A DNA stretch of 64,000 bases from positions 1-64,000 of the forward strand of contig CANHPL010000002.1 of NCBI GenBank assembly GCA_947462685.1, in the 5' to 3' direction. Positions 54,326 through 63,451 of this stretch are shown in pieces. This stretch comes from Burkholderiaceae bacterium. Lineage in GTDB: Bacteria; Pseudomonadota; Gammaproteobacteria; Burkholderiales; Burkholderiaceae. The notes beneath the pieces were generated by a model that saw only the letters and a list, made by a program, of their open reading frames with translations, searched no databases and had not been told where the DNA came from. Numbering within the stretch: position 1 is the stretch's first letter; every line of letters begins with the position of its first letter. Made by a program: the position numbers and the translations under genes.

Positions 54326-54805
54326 TTAAGCTTTTGCCGTTTGTTGAATTTTTAGATCTAAGTCAGTTCTCTCATGCGCTGGATAGTTAAGTTCGATAAC
54401 AATACCATTAGGGTCATCTAAGAAAAGCTGATGGAGTCCAATTGTTGGCACTAGTCGTTCACGACAAGGAATTCCTATACTTGATAAATGGTCTAACATC
54501 TTTTCCAAACCAGTTGCGAAGAAGGCTATGTGATCAATCGCACCAGTACCATAAAGATCTGGAAGCTCACGATCACCCAAATATTGGACTAAGCCTTCTT
54601 TGTCATTAGGGTCTATACCTACGATATGAACTACGGCATTGAGATAACTTGAGTGGTCAGAGTCTGATTTATAGAGCCAATAACCAGGAAACGGAAAGTT
54701 GGGCCTAGGTCCTGGAACTAAATCCAAGGTTTTCATGAAAAATTCGCGCGTCATTTCAGCATCTGGACTACGAATCGCTACATGATTGATGGCTAATTCA
54801 CCCAT
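54326..54805 (-). CDS. VOC (glyoxalase/extradiol dioxygenase) superfamily protein
   Basis: 159 residues, two beta-alpha-beta-beta-beta modules: 'LAINHVAIRSPDAEMTREFFMKTLDL' and 'AIDHIAFFATGLEKMLDHLSSIGI' ... 'LHQLFLDDPNGIVIELNYP', with metal-type His and Glu. Could be a ring-opening dioxygenase or isomerase acting after the monooxygenase, 16 bases upstream in the same operon. Specific role unknown. Confidence 0.75.
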   Translation of the reverse strand: MGELAINHVAIRSPDAEMTREFFMKTLDLVPGPRPNFPFPGYWLYKSDSDHSSYLNAVVHIVGIDPNDKEGLVQYLGDRELPDLYGTGAIDHIAFFATGLEKMLDHLSSIGIPCRERLVPTIGLHQLFLDDPNGIVIELNYPAHERTDLDLKIQQTAKA

Positions 54806-54861
54806 AATTCCATCCTCTTTTAATTGATATTTAATTAGATTTTTTTCATCTACAATGTTTA

Positions 54862-54879
54862 AATAATAGCAGTATTATT
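54862..54879. promoter_or_regulatory. Inverted repeat in divergent promoter region
   Basis: Perfect 7-bp arms AATAATA/TATTATT with GCAG spacer, lying between the divergent VOC-monooxygenase operon and the coxMSL operon. Position fits an operator shared by both; AT-richness makes chance occurrence possible. No local regulator gene is seen. Confidence 0.4.
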
Positions 54880-54941
54880 GAGTAAAATAAAATTTCAAAA
54901 TATCAATAAAAGTACATTTACTTATACGTTAGGAGGCAGGC

Positions 54942-55808
54942 GTGAAAGCAGCTGCATTTAATTATCAAAAAGTTCACTCTATTCAAGAAGCCTTGGCACT
55001 TCTCGCCGATCATGGTGATAATGCCAAATTGATTGCTGGGGGTCAAAGTTTACTTCCTAGCTTAAATATGCGTTTATCTAATCCTGAGATATTAATTGAT
55101 TTGCAAGGTGTTGCAGAATTAAAAGGCATCACTTTTGAAGGTAATATCGTGCGCATTGGAGCGATGACTACCCATACGGAGATACAACATTCAAGCATCA
55201 TAGAGAAACAATTACCACTTCTTACTGAGGTTGTGCCGCACATTGCGCACCGTGCAATTCGTAATTTAGGTACTTGGGGTGGTTCATGTGTCTTGGGGGA
55301 TCCTGCTGCAGAATGGCCTGCTTGTGCCTTAGCGCTAGATGCCGTCATGGTTATTGCTGGTCCGAAAGGGCTGCGAAAAGTTGCAGCAAAGGATTTTTTC
55401 CTCGACTTATATACGACTGCGTTACAGGCGGATGAGCTATTAATTGCATCAGAGTTTACGATGACACCAGGCAAAAGGGTTCATTATTTTGAGGAATTAT
55501 CTCGTCGCCATGGAGATTATGCTGTTACAGGTTTGGTATGTAGTTTGCAGTTAGAGCAAAACAAAATTACACAAAGTCGTTTTGTGTATTTTTCGGTAGC
55601 CTCTGTTCCATTGTTAGCGCATGGTCTTCAAAGTGTCTTACAGAATCAATTGATAGGCGACTTATCGAATCCGCCCCTGATTGCGCAAGCGCAACAAAGT
55701 GTTCAAGCAGAAATTCAAACATTATCTGATTTAACTAATTCTGCAGAGATGAAAAAACATTTGCTTGGAGTTTTATTAGAAAGAGCAATGAAAAAATTGG
55801 CAAGTTAA
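54942..55808 (+). CDS. Molybdenum hydroxylase FAD subunit (second CoxM-like)
   Basis: 288 residues from a GTG with a near-perfect AGGAGG six bases upstream. FAD motifs 'NAKLIAGGQSLLPSLNMRLSNPEILIDL' and 'AIRNLGTWGGSCVLGDPAAEWP'. First gene of a second M-S-L operon, separate from that at 14-18 kb. Confidence 0.9.
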   Translation: MKAAAFNYQKVHSIQEALALLADHGDNAKLIAGGQSLLPSLNMRLSNPEILIDLQGVAELKGITFEGNIVRIGAMTTHTEIQHSSIIEKQLPLLTEVVPHIAHRAIRNLGTWGGSCVLGDPAAEWPACALALDAVMVIAGPKGLRKVAAKDFFLDLYTTALQADELLIASEFTMTPGKRVHYFEELSRRHGDYAVTGLVCSLQLEQNKITQSRFVYFSVASVPLLAHGLQSVLQNQLIGDLSNPPLIAQAQQSVQAEIQTLSDLTNSAEMKKHLLGVLLERAMKKLAS

Positions 55809-55833
55809 AACAAAATACACAAGAGATAAATAT

Positions 55834-56316
55834 ATGCAAAAAAAATCTATCACGATGACATTAAATGGTCAGAAAATACATGCTGAAGTTGAACCACGTC
55901 AACATTTAGTCGATTTTTTGCGAGAAGATCAAGCGCTTACTGGTTCACATTTAGGGTGTGAGCAAGGTGCATGTGGCGCATGTACAGTGAAGTTGGACGG
56001 TAAAATTGTCCGTGGTTGTTTAGTCTTAGCTGTTCAAGCAAATGGTTCGATAGTAGAAACGATTGAGGGTATGAGCGCATCAGGAGCTTATAAAGATCTT
56101 CAACAAGCGTTTTTAAAAATGAATGCCTTACAGTGTGGCTTTTGTACCTCAGGCATGTTAATGGCCGCAGCAGAATTAATCGAGACACAACCTACCGCAA
56201 CACGAACTGAAATCAGAGAATGGATCTCTGGTAATTATTGTCGTTGCACCGGGTACCATGCAATCGTAGATGCAATTGCATATGTTCTTGAAGAACGTCA
56301 ATTAGCTAAAAAATAA
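55834..56316 (+). CDS. Molybdenum hydroxylase 2Fe-2S subunit (second CoxS-like)
   Basis: 160 residues with 'GCEQGACGACTVKLDGKIVRGC' and 'LQCGFCTSGMLMAA' plus 'GNYCRCTGYHAI', the two cluster motifs. 25 bases after the FAD subunit and nine before the large subunit. Confidence 0.92.
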   Translation: MQKKSITMTLNGQKIHAEVEPRQHLVDFLREDQALTGSHLGCEQGACGACTVKLDGKIVRGCLVLAVQANGSIVETIEGMSASGAYKDLQQAFLKMNALQCGFCTSGMLMAAAELIETQPTATRTEIREWISGNYCRCTGYHAIVDAIAYVLEERQLAKK

Positions 56317-56325
56317 GGAGACATT

Positions 56326-58713
56326 GTGAATAAACCTAAAGAACTCCCAGCACTCTCACCAGTAACCAATGAGCAACGCTATATTGGTATGAGCGAACCT
56401 AGACATGGAGCGAAACGTTTAACTGAAGGTCTGGGGAAATACATTGACGATGTGCAATTACCAAAAATGGTTCATGTTGTTTATTGGCGCTCTCCAGTAG
56501 CTCACATGAAAATTAAAAAAATTAACAAAGCTCCGGTTCTTGATTTGCCAGGTGTAGTAGCGGTGATTGACGGGCATGATTTAGCCACGGTTTGTAAACC
56601 GTGGGTGGCAACATTAAGCCATTTAGCAGGCATGAAATCTGCCCCACAATATGCATTAGCGATCGATCGTGCCTGTTGGCAAGGTGAACCTGTGGCAGCT
56701 GTCGTGGCGTTAACGCGTGCTCAAGCGGAAGATGCCCTTGCTTATTTGGAGGTTGAGTGGGATGAGCTTCCAGCCTTATTAGACATGCATCAAGCCCTTG
56801 ATCCGAAGGCGATGGTGATACATCCTGAATTAGGTGATAACATCTGCTTTAAGCGATCCCTTGATACGGGAGATGTCGATGCGCAATTCGCCAAGGCTGC
56901 AGTTGTCGAAGAGGCGACCTTTACATTTGGCAGACATACCGGAGTAACGCTCGAACCAAGATCGCAAATTGCGCATTACACACCAGATGGTCGTTTGACG
57001 GTATACCACTGCCAACAGGCACCGCATATGATGCAAGATTTATATTGTCGACAGTTTGATTTAAGTGAATCTGACGTTAGAGTGGTTTGTTATGACGTAG
57101 GAGGGTCTTTTGGTATCAAAGTTCATGCGTATCCTGATGATTTTGCAACCGTTGGGATTTCTATATTACTCAAGCGTCCAGTGAAATATGTAGCTGACCG
57201 CTTAGAATCCTACCTCAGTGATATCCACGCTAGAGAGCACGTCATTAAAGGTCGCATTGCGGCCTCGAAAGAAGGCGATATTTTAGCTTTTGAGATTGAT
57301 GACTTAACTGGCATTGGTCCTTACTCCATGTTTCCTAGAACGAGTGCGATTGAAGGGAATCAGGTCGTTAATTTAGTCGGTGGCCCATATAAACATCAAC
57401 AATATCGTGCGAATTTAAATGTCGTATTTCAGAACAAAACCCCGACATGTCAATATCGAGGTGTAGGACATCCAATTGCTTGTGCTGTCACAGAAGGCTT
57501 AGTTGATTTAGCCGCCAGAAAATTAGGCATGGATCCACTCGAGTTTAGAAAACGTAATGTTATACCGGATGATGCTTATCCTTATACAGGCGTTTCTGGA
57601 ATTAAATTAGAGGTACTTTCTCACGAACAGTGCTTAGCCAAAATTGAAGAGTTAATGGATTATCCTAGCTTATTAGCTGAACAAAAAGCTTTACGAGAGA
57701 AGGGGATTTATCGTGGCATTGGTTTTGCTACTTTGATTGAACTGACTAATCCAAGTCCTGCATTCTATGGAGTTGGCGGCGCTCGGATTGCATCTCAGGA
57801 CGGTGCAACTATCAGAATGGATCCAACTGGAGTAATTACTGTTTCGGTGAGCGTTGGTGAACAGGGTCAAGGAGCCGAAGGAATTTTTGCGCAAATTGCG
57901 GCTGATGCGGTTGGCGTGTCGATTGAAAATGTGCGCTTAAAGACGGGTGATACGGAAACGATTCCTTATGGTGGTGGAACCTGGGCCTCACGAGGAGCTG
58001 GAATCGGTGGCGAAGCTGTGTTACTAGCTGGAATGGCTTTGCGTGAAAATATTTTAAAAATTGCCGCAAATATGTTGCAGATGGACGAAAGTCAGTTAAC
58101 CGTTAAAAATGGCAAAATATTTGATCGTTTAAGTAATCAAGAAAAGATTCCATTAAGTGAAGTGGGTCGCGTTGGTTATTACAGAACAGACTTATTGCCA
58201 CCAGGTTTTCATCCAGAGTTAACCGTTACAAGGCATTACTCACAAAAAGATTTTCCATTTATTTTCACAAATGGTGTTCAAGCATCCTATGTCGAGGTTG
58301 ATATCAATACAGGCTTTATTAAACTCCTAAAACATTGGGCTGTAGAAGATTGTGGTCGGGTGATTAATCCGATGTTGGTAGACGAACAAATGCGTGGAGC
58401 GATTGTTCAAGGCATTGGTGGGGCCTTATTTGAAGAGTGCTTATATGACTCGCAAGGGCAAATGATTAACGGTAATATGGCTGATTATTTGGTACCAATG
58501 GCTGCAGAGATGCCCGACATTGAAGTGGCACACGTGCAAACACCCACCAAATCATCTTTATTAGGTGCAAAAGGGGCTGGGGAGGCAGGAACTGCTGGCG
58601 CACCTGGTGCGGTTGTGAATGCGATCAATGATGCGATTGCGCCATTTGGCGTTCGCAATTTTGATCAGCCGATTACTCCTGAGAAAATTCTTCGAACTTT
58701 AAAGAAGATTTAA
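56326..58713 (+). CDS. Molybdenum hydroxylase large subunit (second CoxL-like)
   Basis: 795 residues, full length, GTG start with AAGGAGA upstream. 'YDVGGSFGIKVHAYPDD' (about 256), 'CQYRGVGHPIA' (about 375-385), and 'GAKGAGEAGTAGAPGAVVNAINDA' with catalytic Glu near 753. The 'YRGVG' loop is of the form II/XDH type, not CO dehydrogenase. In the neighbourhood of a flavin hydroxylase and a VOC protein it may hydroxylate an aromatic N-heterocycle before ring cleavage. Its 3' end overlaps the convergent dehydrogenase gene by 15 bases. Confidence 0.9.
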   Translation: MNKPKELPALSPVTNEQRYIGMSEPRHGAKRLTEGLGKYIDDVQLPKMVHVVYWRSPVAHMKIKKINKAPVLDLPGVVAVIDGHDLATVCKPWVATLSHLAGMKSAPQYALAIDRACWQGEPVAAVVALTRAQAEDALAYLEVEWDELPALLDMHQALDPKAMVIHPELGDNICFKRSLDTGDVDAQFAKAAVVEEATFTFGRHTGVTLEPRSQIAHYTPDGRLTVYHCQQAPHMMQDLYCRQFDLSESDVRVVCYDVGGSFGIKVHAYPDDFATVGISILLKRPVKYVADRLESYLSDIHAREHVIKGRIAASKEGDILAFEIDDLTGIGPYSMFPRTSAIEGNQVVNLVGGPYKHQQYRANLNVVFQNKTPTCQYRGVGHPIACAVTEGLVDLAARKLGMDPLEFRKRNVIPDDAYPYTGVSGIKLEVLSHEQCLAKIEELMDYPSLLAEQKALREKGIYRGIGFATLIELTNPSPAFYGVGGARIASQDGATIRMDPTGVITVSVSVGEQGQGAEGIFAQIAADAVGVSIENVRLKTGDTETIPYGGGTWASRGAGIGGEAVLLAGMALRENILKIAANMLQMDESQLTVKNGKIFDRLSNQEKIPLSEVGRVGYYRTDLLPPGFHPELTVTRHYSQKDFPFIFTNGVQASYVEVDINTGFIKLLKHWAVEDCGRVINPMLVDEQMRGAIVQGIGGALFEECLYDSQGQMINGNMADYLVPMAAEMPDIEVAHVQTPTKSSLLGAKGAGEAGTAGAPGAVVNAINDAIAPFGVRNFDQPITPEKILRTLKKI

Positions 58714-60186
58714 TCTTTGCAGTAAAGGACTAGACCGATACCGCTCACCCTTGTAGTTCAAATCTAATTGATTGATGATTTGTAGAACTTGGGTTGAGCG
58801 CCATTTGTCTAGCCACTCAAAAGGTCCAGCTGGGTAATTTACTCCGAGCTTCATCGCTTGATTGGTCGCATCCTTTGAGCATACCCCTTGAGTAACTGCA
58901 TCACAGGCTTCATTAATCAGCATAGCAAGTGTTCTTGCAACAATAAGTGCGGGACTATCTTGAATACGTATAGGTTTAAATCCAAGATGATGTAACCAAG
59001 AGGGTGCTTCTTGAGCCCATTCAGTAGAAGAATTTTCCGCAATTGCCCAAGCGATGACTGTTTTATTTTGATCTTGTAAACACACATCAAATACAGCAAC
59101 ATGTGAGCCTAGTGAAGTAGCAGTTTGACCATCCGTTTGTCTTAATTGAAAGCCATCCACCTCTAAACCTAACCACGCACTCTCTTTTTCTTGAGTGAAA
59201 GGTACTTCTAACTGGTGTAATTGATTACTAAAGTAGGCAGTTAAATGATTGTCACCATGAATAATTACAGTCCTTGTATTGTTTAAGGGACTCGGATGAA
59301 ATTCGGGGAGTTTGGGAGTAATTGCACCTTCGGCATAATCATAAAATCCTCGTCCTGATTTACGGCCTAACAATCCCCCGTCGACGAGTTCTTTTTGAAC
59401 AATGGATGGCGTGAACCTTCGATCATAAAAAAAGGCTTCAAAGACACTTGAAGTTACCGCGAAATTGGTATCATGACCAATCAGGTCCATCAGTTCAAAA
59501 GGGCCCATTCTGAAACCAACAGACTTGATACATGCATCAATCACTTGAATGGAGCTTACCTGCTCTTGAATGAGTGCTAAGGCTTCCGCATAAAATGGGC
59601 GAGCAATACGATTGACGATAAAACCAGGTGTTGATTTAGCGTGCACTGGTGTTTTACCCCAGTGGGTTGATAAATCATAAATATCTGAAGCAACCTCACT
59701 GGAAGTTTGTAAACCAGAGACTACTTCGACCAGTTTCATAAGGGGTACTGGGTTAAAAAAATGCATTCCTACGAGTCGCTCTGGATTTTGCAGGCCATTG
59801 GCGATCGCCGTTACTGAAATTGAAGAAGTATTCGTTGCTAAAACACAATCTTTTGCGACAATCGATTCTAGTTCTTTGAATAAAGTTCTTTTTATATCGA
59901 GTTTTTCGATTATTGCTTCAATCACCAACTTGACCTGAGAAGCTTGGTTTATCGTCGTAATCGTTTGTATTCTGGAAAGGGTATCCTGAGCATTAGTTTC
60001 GGTTAATTTTTCTTTTTTGATGAGACTTGCGAATATTTTTTTGATATTTTCAATCGCTTGTTCAGCAGCCCCCTCTTTTTGATCAAACAAAAGTACGGAA
60101 TGACCAGATTGAGCTGCTATCTGAACAATTCCAGCACCCATGATGCCGGCGCCAATCACTAATATCTGTTTATTTTTTAGTTCCAA
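58699..60186 (-). CDS. 3-hydroxyacyl-CoA dehydrogenase (PaaH-like)
   Basis: 495 residues. NAD-binding 'VIGAGIMGAGIVQIAAQSGHSVLLFD' (about 10-35), 'LATNTSSISVTAIANGLQNPERLVGMHFFNPVPLMKLVEVV' with catalytic His, and a duplicated C-terminal domain 'SVGFRMGPFELMDLIGHD' / 'MKLGVNYPAGPFEWLDKW'. The double C-terminal half is typical of PaaH-type enzymes, which oxidise 3-hydroxyadipyl-CoA in aromatic degradation. Alone on the minus strand, convergent with coxL. Confidence 0.88.
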   Translation of the reverse strand: MELKNKQILVIGAGIMGAGIVQIAAQSGHSVLLFDQKEGAAEQAIENIKKIFASLIKKEKLTETNAQDTLSRIQTITTINQASQVKLVIEAIIEKLDIKRTLFKELESIVAKDCVLATNTSSISVTAIANGLQNPERLVGMHFFNPVPLMKLVEVVSGLQTSSEVASDIYDLSTHWGKTPVHAKSTPGFIVNRIARPFYAEALALIQEQVSSIQVIDACIKSVGFRMGPFELMDLIGHDTNFAVTSSVFEAFFYDRRFTPSIVQKELVDGGLLGRKSGRGFYDYAEGAITPKLPEFHPSPLNNTRTVIIHGDNHLTAYFSNQLHQLEVPFTQEKESAWLGLEVDGFQLRQTDGQTATSLGSHVAVFDVCLQDQNKTVIAWAIAENSSTEWAQEAPSWLHHLGFKPIRIQDSPALIVARTLAMLINEACDAVTQGVCSKDATNQAMKLGVNYPAGPFEWLDKWRSTQVLQIINQLDLNYKGERYRSSPLLQRLNLL

Positions 60187-60395
60187 GTGTCAATATCCAA
60201 AATGTAATTATTTCTTAAAATTCTAGGGGTACGCAAGAAAGATTTTAGAGTACTTACTACAGAGCATCATGATAATCCAAATTGTAGTCAATCCCCACAT
60301 CGCGAAAGTCCTATAATACTTTCTGATTCTTTAAAACAATTTATCTAGCTATTTTTCTAATTCAAATACGTAATTTTTATATAAGGAGATTTCCA

Positions 60396-61556
60396 ATGAA
60401 AGGTATTAAATATAGTTTAGTAGCATTAGCGATGGTCGTACCATCTGTGTTTGCTCAAAACCAACCACCCCTTAAAGTTGGGATGATGTTGCCATATAGT
60501 GGAACTTTTGCAGCATTAGGTAATGCAATAGATAATGGTTTTCAACTCTATGTCAAAGAGCAGGGTGGCAAAATTGGTGGCCGCGAAATTACTTATGTCA
60601 GAGTAGATGATGAATCTGAGCCATCGAAAGCTACAGATAATATTAATAAACTTATCAAACGTGACAACGTCGATGTTGTCATTGGAACTGTTCACTCTGG
60701 TGTTGCAATGGCAATGGCTAAAGTAGCAAAAGAAACTGGTACCACTTTAATTATTCCGAACGCTGGTGCAGATATCATTACTGGTCCGATGTGTGCCAAG
60801 AATATTTTTAGAAGTTCTTTTTCCAATAGCCAACCAGGTTTTGCCATGGGCGAAGTTGCAGCGAAGAAGGGTTATAAGAATGCAATGACTATTACTTGGA
60901 AATATGCGGCTGGTGAAGAATCTGTCAAAGGTTTTAAAGAGAGTTTTGAAAAAGGTGGTGGCAAGGTAACTAAAGAATTAACTTTGCCTTTCCCTGGGGT
61001 TGAGTTCCAAGCATTGTTAACTGAAGTTGCAGCCGCTAAACCAGATGTTGTTTACTCCTTTTTCGCAGGCGGCGGTGCAGTCAAGTTTGTTAAAGATTAT
61101 GCTGCTGCAGGTTTAAATAAGACAATCCCGTTAGTTGGCCCTGGATTTTTAACTGATGGCACCCTTGAGGCTCAGGGTGAAGCTGCACAAGGCATGTTAA
61201 CTGCGCTTCATTATGGCGATAATTTAAATATCAAACGTGATAATGAATTTAGATTAGCTTACGCTAAGCAATATAAATTGCAACCTGATGTTTATGCGGT
61301 TCAAGGTTATGACGCTGCACAAATGTTAGCTGTTGGTTTGAAAGCAACTAAAGGTGATATCTCGAAAAAAGATGATTTTGCTAAAGCAATTAGTGCCACT
61401 AAATTTGATAGTCCACGTGGATCATTCACGATGTCTAAAGCAAATAATCCAATACAAGACTTTTATTTAAGACAAGTTGTTGGTAAAGAGAATAAAGTCA
61501 TTGGTATCGCAAGTAAGTCACTCGCGGATCCAGCTCGTGGTTGTTCGATGCAATAA
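60396..61556 (+). CDS. Branched-chain-type ABC transporter binding protein (second system)
   Basis: 386 residues with AAGGAGA before the ATG and a signal peptide (KYSLVALAMVVPSVFAQ). 'KVGMMLPYSGTFAALGNAIDNGFQLYVKEQGGKIGGREITYVRVDDES' and 'YDAAQMLAVGLKA' are of the aromatic-acid/benzoate-type binding proteins near RPA-type HbaE, rather than classic LivK. First gene of a new liv operon. Confidence 0.88.
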   Translation: MKGIKYSLVALAMVVPSVFAQNQPPLKVGMMLPYSGTFAALGNAIDNGFQLYVKEQGGKIGGREITYVRVDDESEPSKATDNINKLIKRDNVDVVIGTVHSGVAMAMAKVAKETGTTLIIPNAGADIITGPMCAKNIFRSSFSNSQPGFAMGEVAAKKGYKNAMTITWKYAAGEESVKGFKESFEKGGGKVTKELTLPFPGVEFQALLTEVAAAKPDVVYSFFAGGGAVKFVKDYAAAGLNKTIPLVGPGFLTDGTLEAQGEAAQGMLTALHYGDNLNIKRDNEFRLAYAKQYKLQPDVYAVQGYDAAQMLAVGLKATKGDISKKDDFAKAISATKFDSPRGSFTMSKANNPIQDFYLRQVVGKENKVIGIASKSLADPARGCSMQ

Positions 61557-61574
61557 AATTTCACCAGCCCATCT

Positions 61575-62459
61575 ATGGATTTCTCGACTTTTTTAATACA
61601 AACGTTGAACTCTGTTCAATATGGGCTGTTGTTATTTTTAGTTGCCGCTGGTCTTACTCTCATTTTTGGCATTATGGGAGTGATTAATCTAGCCCATGGT
61701 AGTTTTTATATGATGGGTTCTTATTTAGCCTTTGCTCTATCTCCAATAGTTGCAGAAGCATATGGCGGAGGATTAATTTCAACCTTTTTCATTGGGGTTG
61801 TAATAGCTATCATCCTTGGTTATCTATTGGAGTGGATGTTCTATAGTTATTTATATGAACGAGACCATTTACAGCAGGTGCTAATGACCTATGGCTTGAT
61901 ATTAGTCATTGAAGAAATTCGAAGTATATTAGTTGGTGATGATGTTCATGGCGTACCTATCCCAGATTGGTTATCCGCAAGTATTAAGCTAAACGAGGTC
62001 ATGACCTATCCGGTCTATCGACTATTTATTTCTGGGGTCTGTATTTTGTTAGCCCTAGCGATGTTTTTGGTCTTGAGCAAAACTAAACTAGGGATGATGA
62101 TTCGAGCTGGTAGTGTAAATCGCGAGATGATTCAATCTTTAGGCGTAAATATTAAATTTCTCTATCGTATTGTTTTTGCTGCTGGGATAGCAATTGCCGC
62201 TTTTGCGGGGATGGTAGCGGCTCCTGTATCTTCCGTATATCCTGGAATGGGGCAAGGCGTGTTGATCATTTGTTTTGTAATTGTTGTGATTGGTGGTATT
62301 GGGTCCATCAAAGGTGCGCTGATTGCATCGCTTTTGATTGGGTTCATTGACACGTTCGGCAAAGTTCTTTTACCTGAAGTTGCAGGAGTCTTGGTGTATG
62401 TTTTTATGGCAGTGATTTTGCTATGGAAGCCTAGCGGATTATTTAAGGCGGGATCATGA
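61575..62459 (+). CDS. Branched-chain-type ABC permease LivH-like (second system)
   Basis: 294 residues, multiple helices; 'LFLVAAGLTLIFGIMGVINLAHGSFYMMGSYLAF' and 'IVVIGGIGSIKGALIASLLIGFIDTFG' are LivH motifs. Overlaps livM by four bases. Confidence 0.9.
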   Translation: MDFSTFLIQTLNSVQYGLLLFLVAAGLTLIFGIMGVINLAHGSFYMMGSYLAFALSPIVAEAYGGGLISTFFIGVVIAIILGYLLEWMFYSYLYERDHLQQVLMTYGLILVIEEIRSILVGDDVHGVPIPDWLSASIKLNEVMTYPVYRLFISGVCILLALAMFLVLSKTKLGMMIRAGSVNREMIQSLGVNIKFLYRIVFAAGIAIAAFAGMVAAPVSSVYPGMGQGVLIICFVIVVIGGIGSIKGALIASLLIGFIDTFGKVLLPEVAGVLVYVFMAVILLWKPSGLFKAGS

Positions 62460-63451
62460 AAAAATCCCAAATAATATTTATTGTGGTTTTATTGATTGCA
62501 TTGACTGGTCTGCCGTTTTTAGGTTCTGAGTACGCTATTGATTGGATGACGAAGACCTTGATTTATGGTATTTTTGCACTTAGTTTGGAGCTCTTGGTTG
62601 GAACGACGGGTTTGGTTTGTTTTGGTCAAGCGGCTTTTTTTGGCATTGGTGCTTATGCGGTAGTCAAGATTTCAGCAGATCTTGGTGCGCCAGATGCAGT
62701 ATATCTTTTGCCGATATCAATGTTATTAGCTGGTTTATATGCCCTATTTGTTGGGGCTTTATCTCTAAGGACGAAGGGCGTATATTTCATTATGGTCACT
62801 TTAGCATTTGCGCAAATGGCTTATTATGTGATCCACGACACTCCAATTGGAGGTGGTACGGATGGTATTTATTTATATAACAAACCTTCTTTATTCGGTT
62901 TGTCACTGAATTCATCCTTGGCGTTTTATCTATTTACATTAGCTTGTCTATTTTTTGTCTTTGCTTTATTGGGGCTTATTACGCACTCTCGATTTGGCAG
63001 AGCTTTGTCAGGAATTCGTATTAATGAATTAAGAATGCGAGCCATTGGATATGAAACCTACAATTACAAGCTAATGGCATTTGTTATCTCTGGAATGATT
63101 GCAGGACTTGCCGGCTACTTATTTGCCGTCAAAGATGGTTTTGTTAATCCAGAGTTATTAAGCTGGCATTTATCAGGTGCCGTCTTAATCATGATTATTT
63201 TAGGGGGGCTAGGGCATTTGCGAGGTGCGTTTATAGGAGCATTTGCATTTGCACTACTTGAAGAGTTTTTTCGATCAGAAGTGATTTTTGGCTCCTTTGC
63301 AAAATATTGGCATTTAGGTTTAGGCCTCTCAATCATTTTATGTGTAGCTTTTTTACCGCGTGGTTTATTTGGTATACCGTTCATATTGCAATCGAAACTA
63401 CTAGGCACTAAAAGTGCAGATAATGGATCGCAAATTGAGGAAATAAAATGA
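62456..63451 (+). CDS. Branched-chain-type ABC permease LivM-like (second system)
   Basis: 331 residues; 'ELLVGTTGLVCFGQAAFFGIGAYAVV', 'GIRINELRMRAIGYETYNYKLMAFVISGMIAGLAGYLFA' and 'IILGGLGHLRGAFIGAFAFALLEE' identify LivM. Its stop overlaps the following ATPase gene by ATGA. Confidence 0.9.
   Translation: MKKSQIIFIVVLLIALTGLPFLGSEYAIDWMTKTLIYGIFALSLELLVGTTGLVCFGQAAFFGIGAYAVVKISADLGAPDAVYLLPISMLLAGLYALFVGALSLRTKGVYFIMVTLAFAQMAYYVIHDTPIGGGTDGIYLYNKPSLFGLSLNSSLAFYLFTLACLFFVFALLGLITHSRFGRALSGIRINELRMRAIGYETYNYKLMAFVISGMIAGLAGYLFAVKDGFVNPELLSWHLSGAVLIMIILGGLGHLRGAFIGAFAFALLEEFFRSEVIFGSFAKYWHLGLGLSIILCVAFLPRGLFGIPFILQSKLLGTKSADNGSQIEEIK

Noticed and set aside
54391-54404. GTTCGATAAC sequence like the left arm of the dyad
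   Set aside because: It is inside the VOC coding sequence, lacks the CAGAC arm and encodes the conserved IELNY segment.
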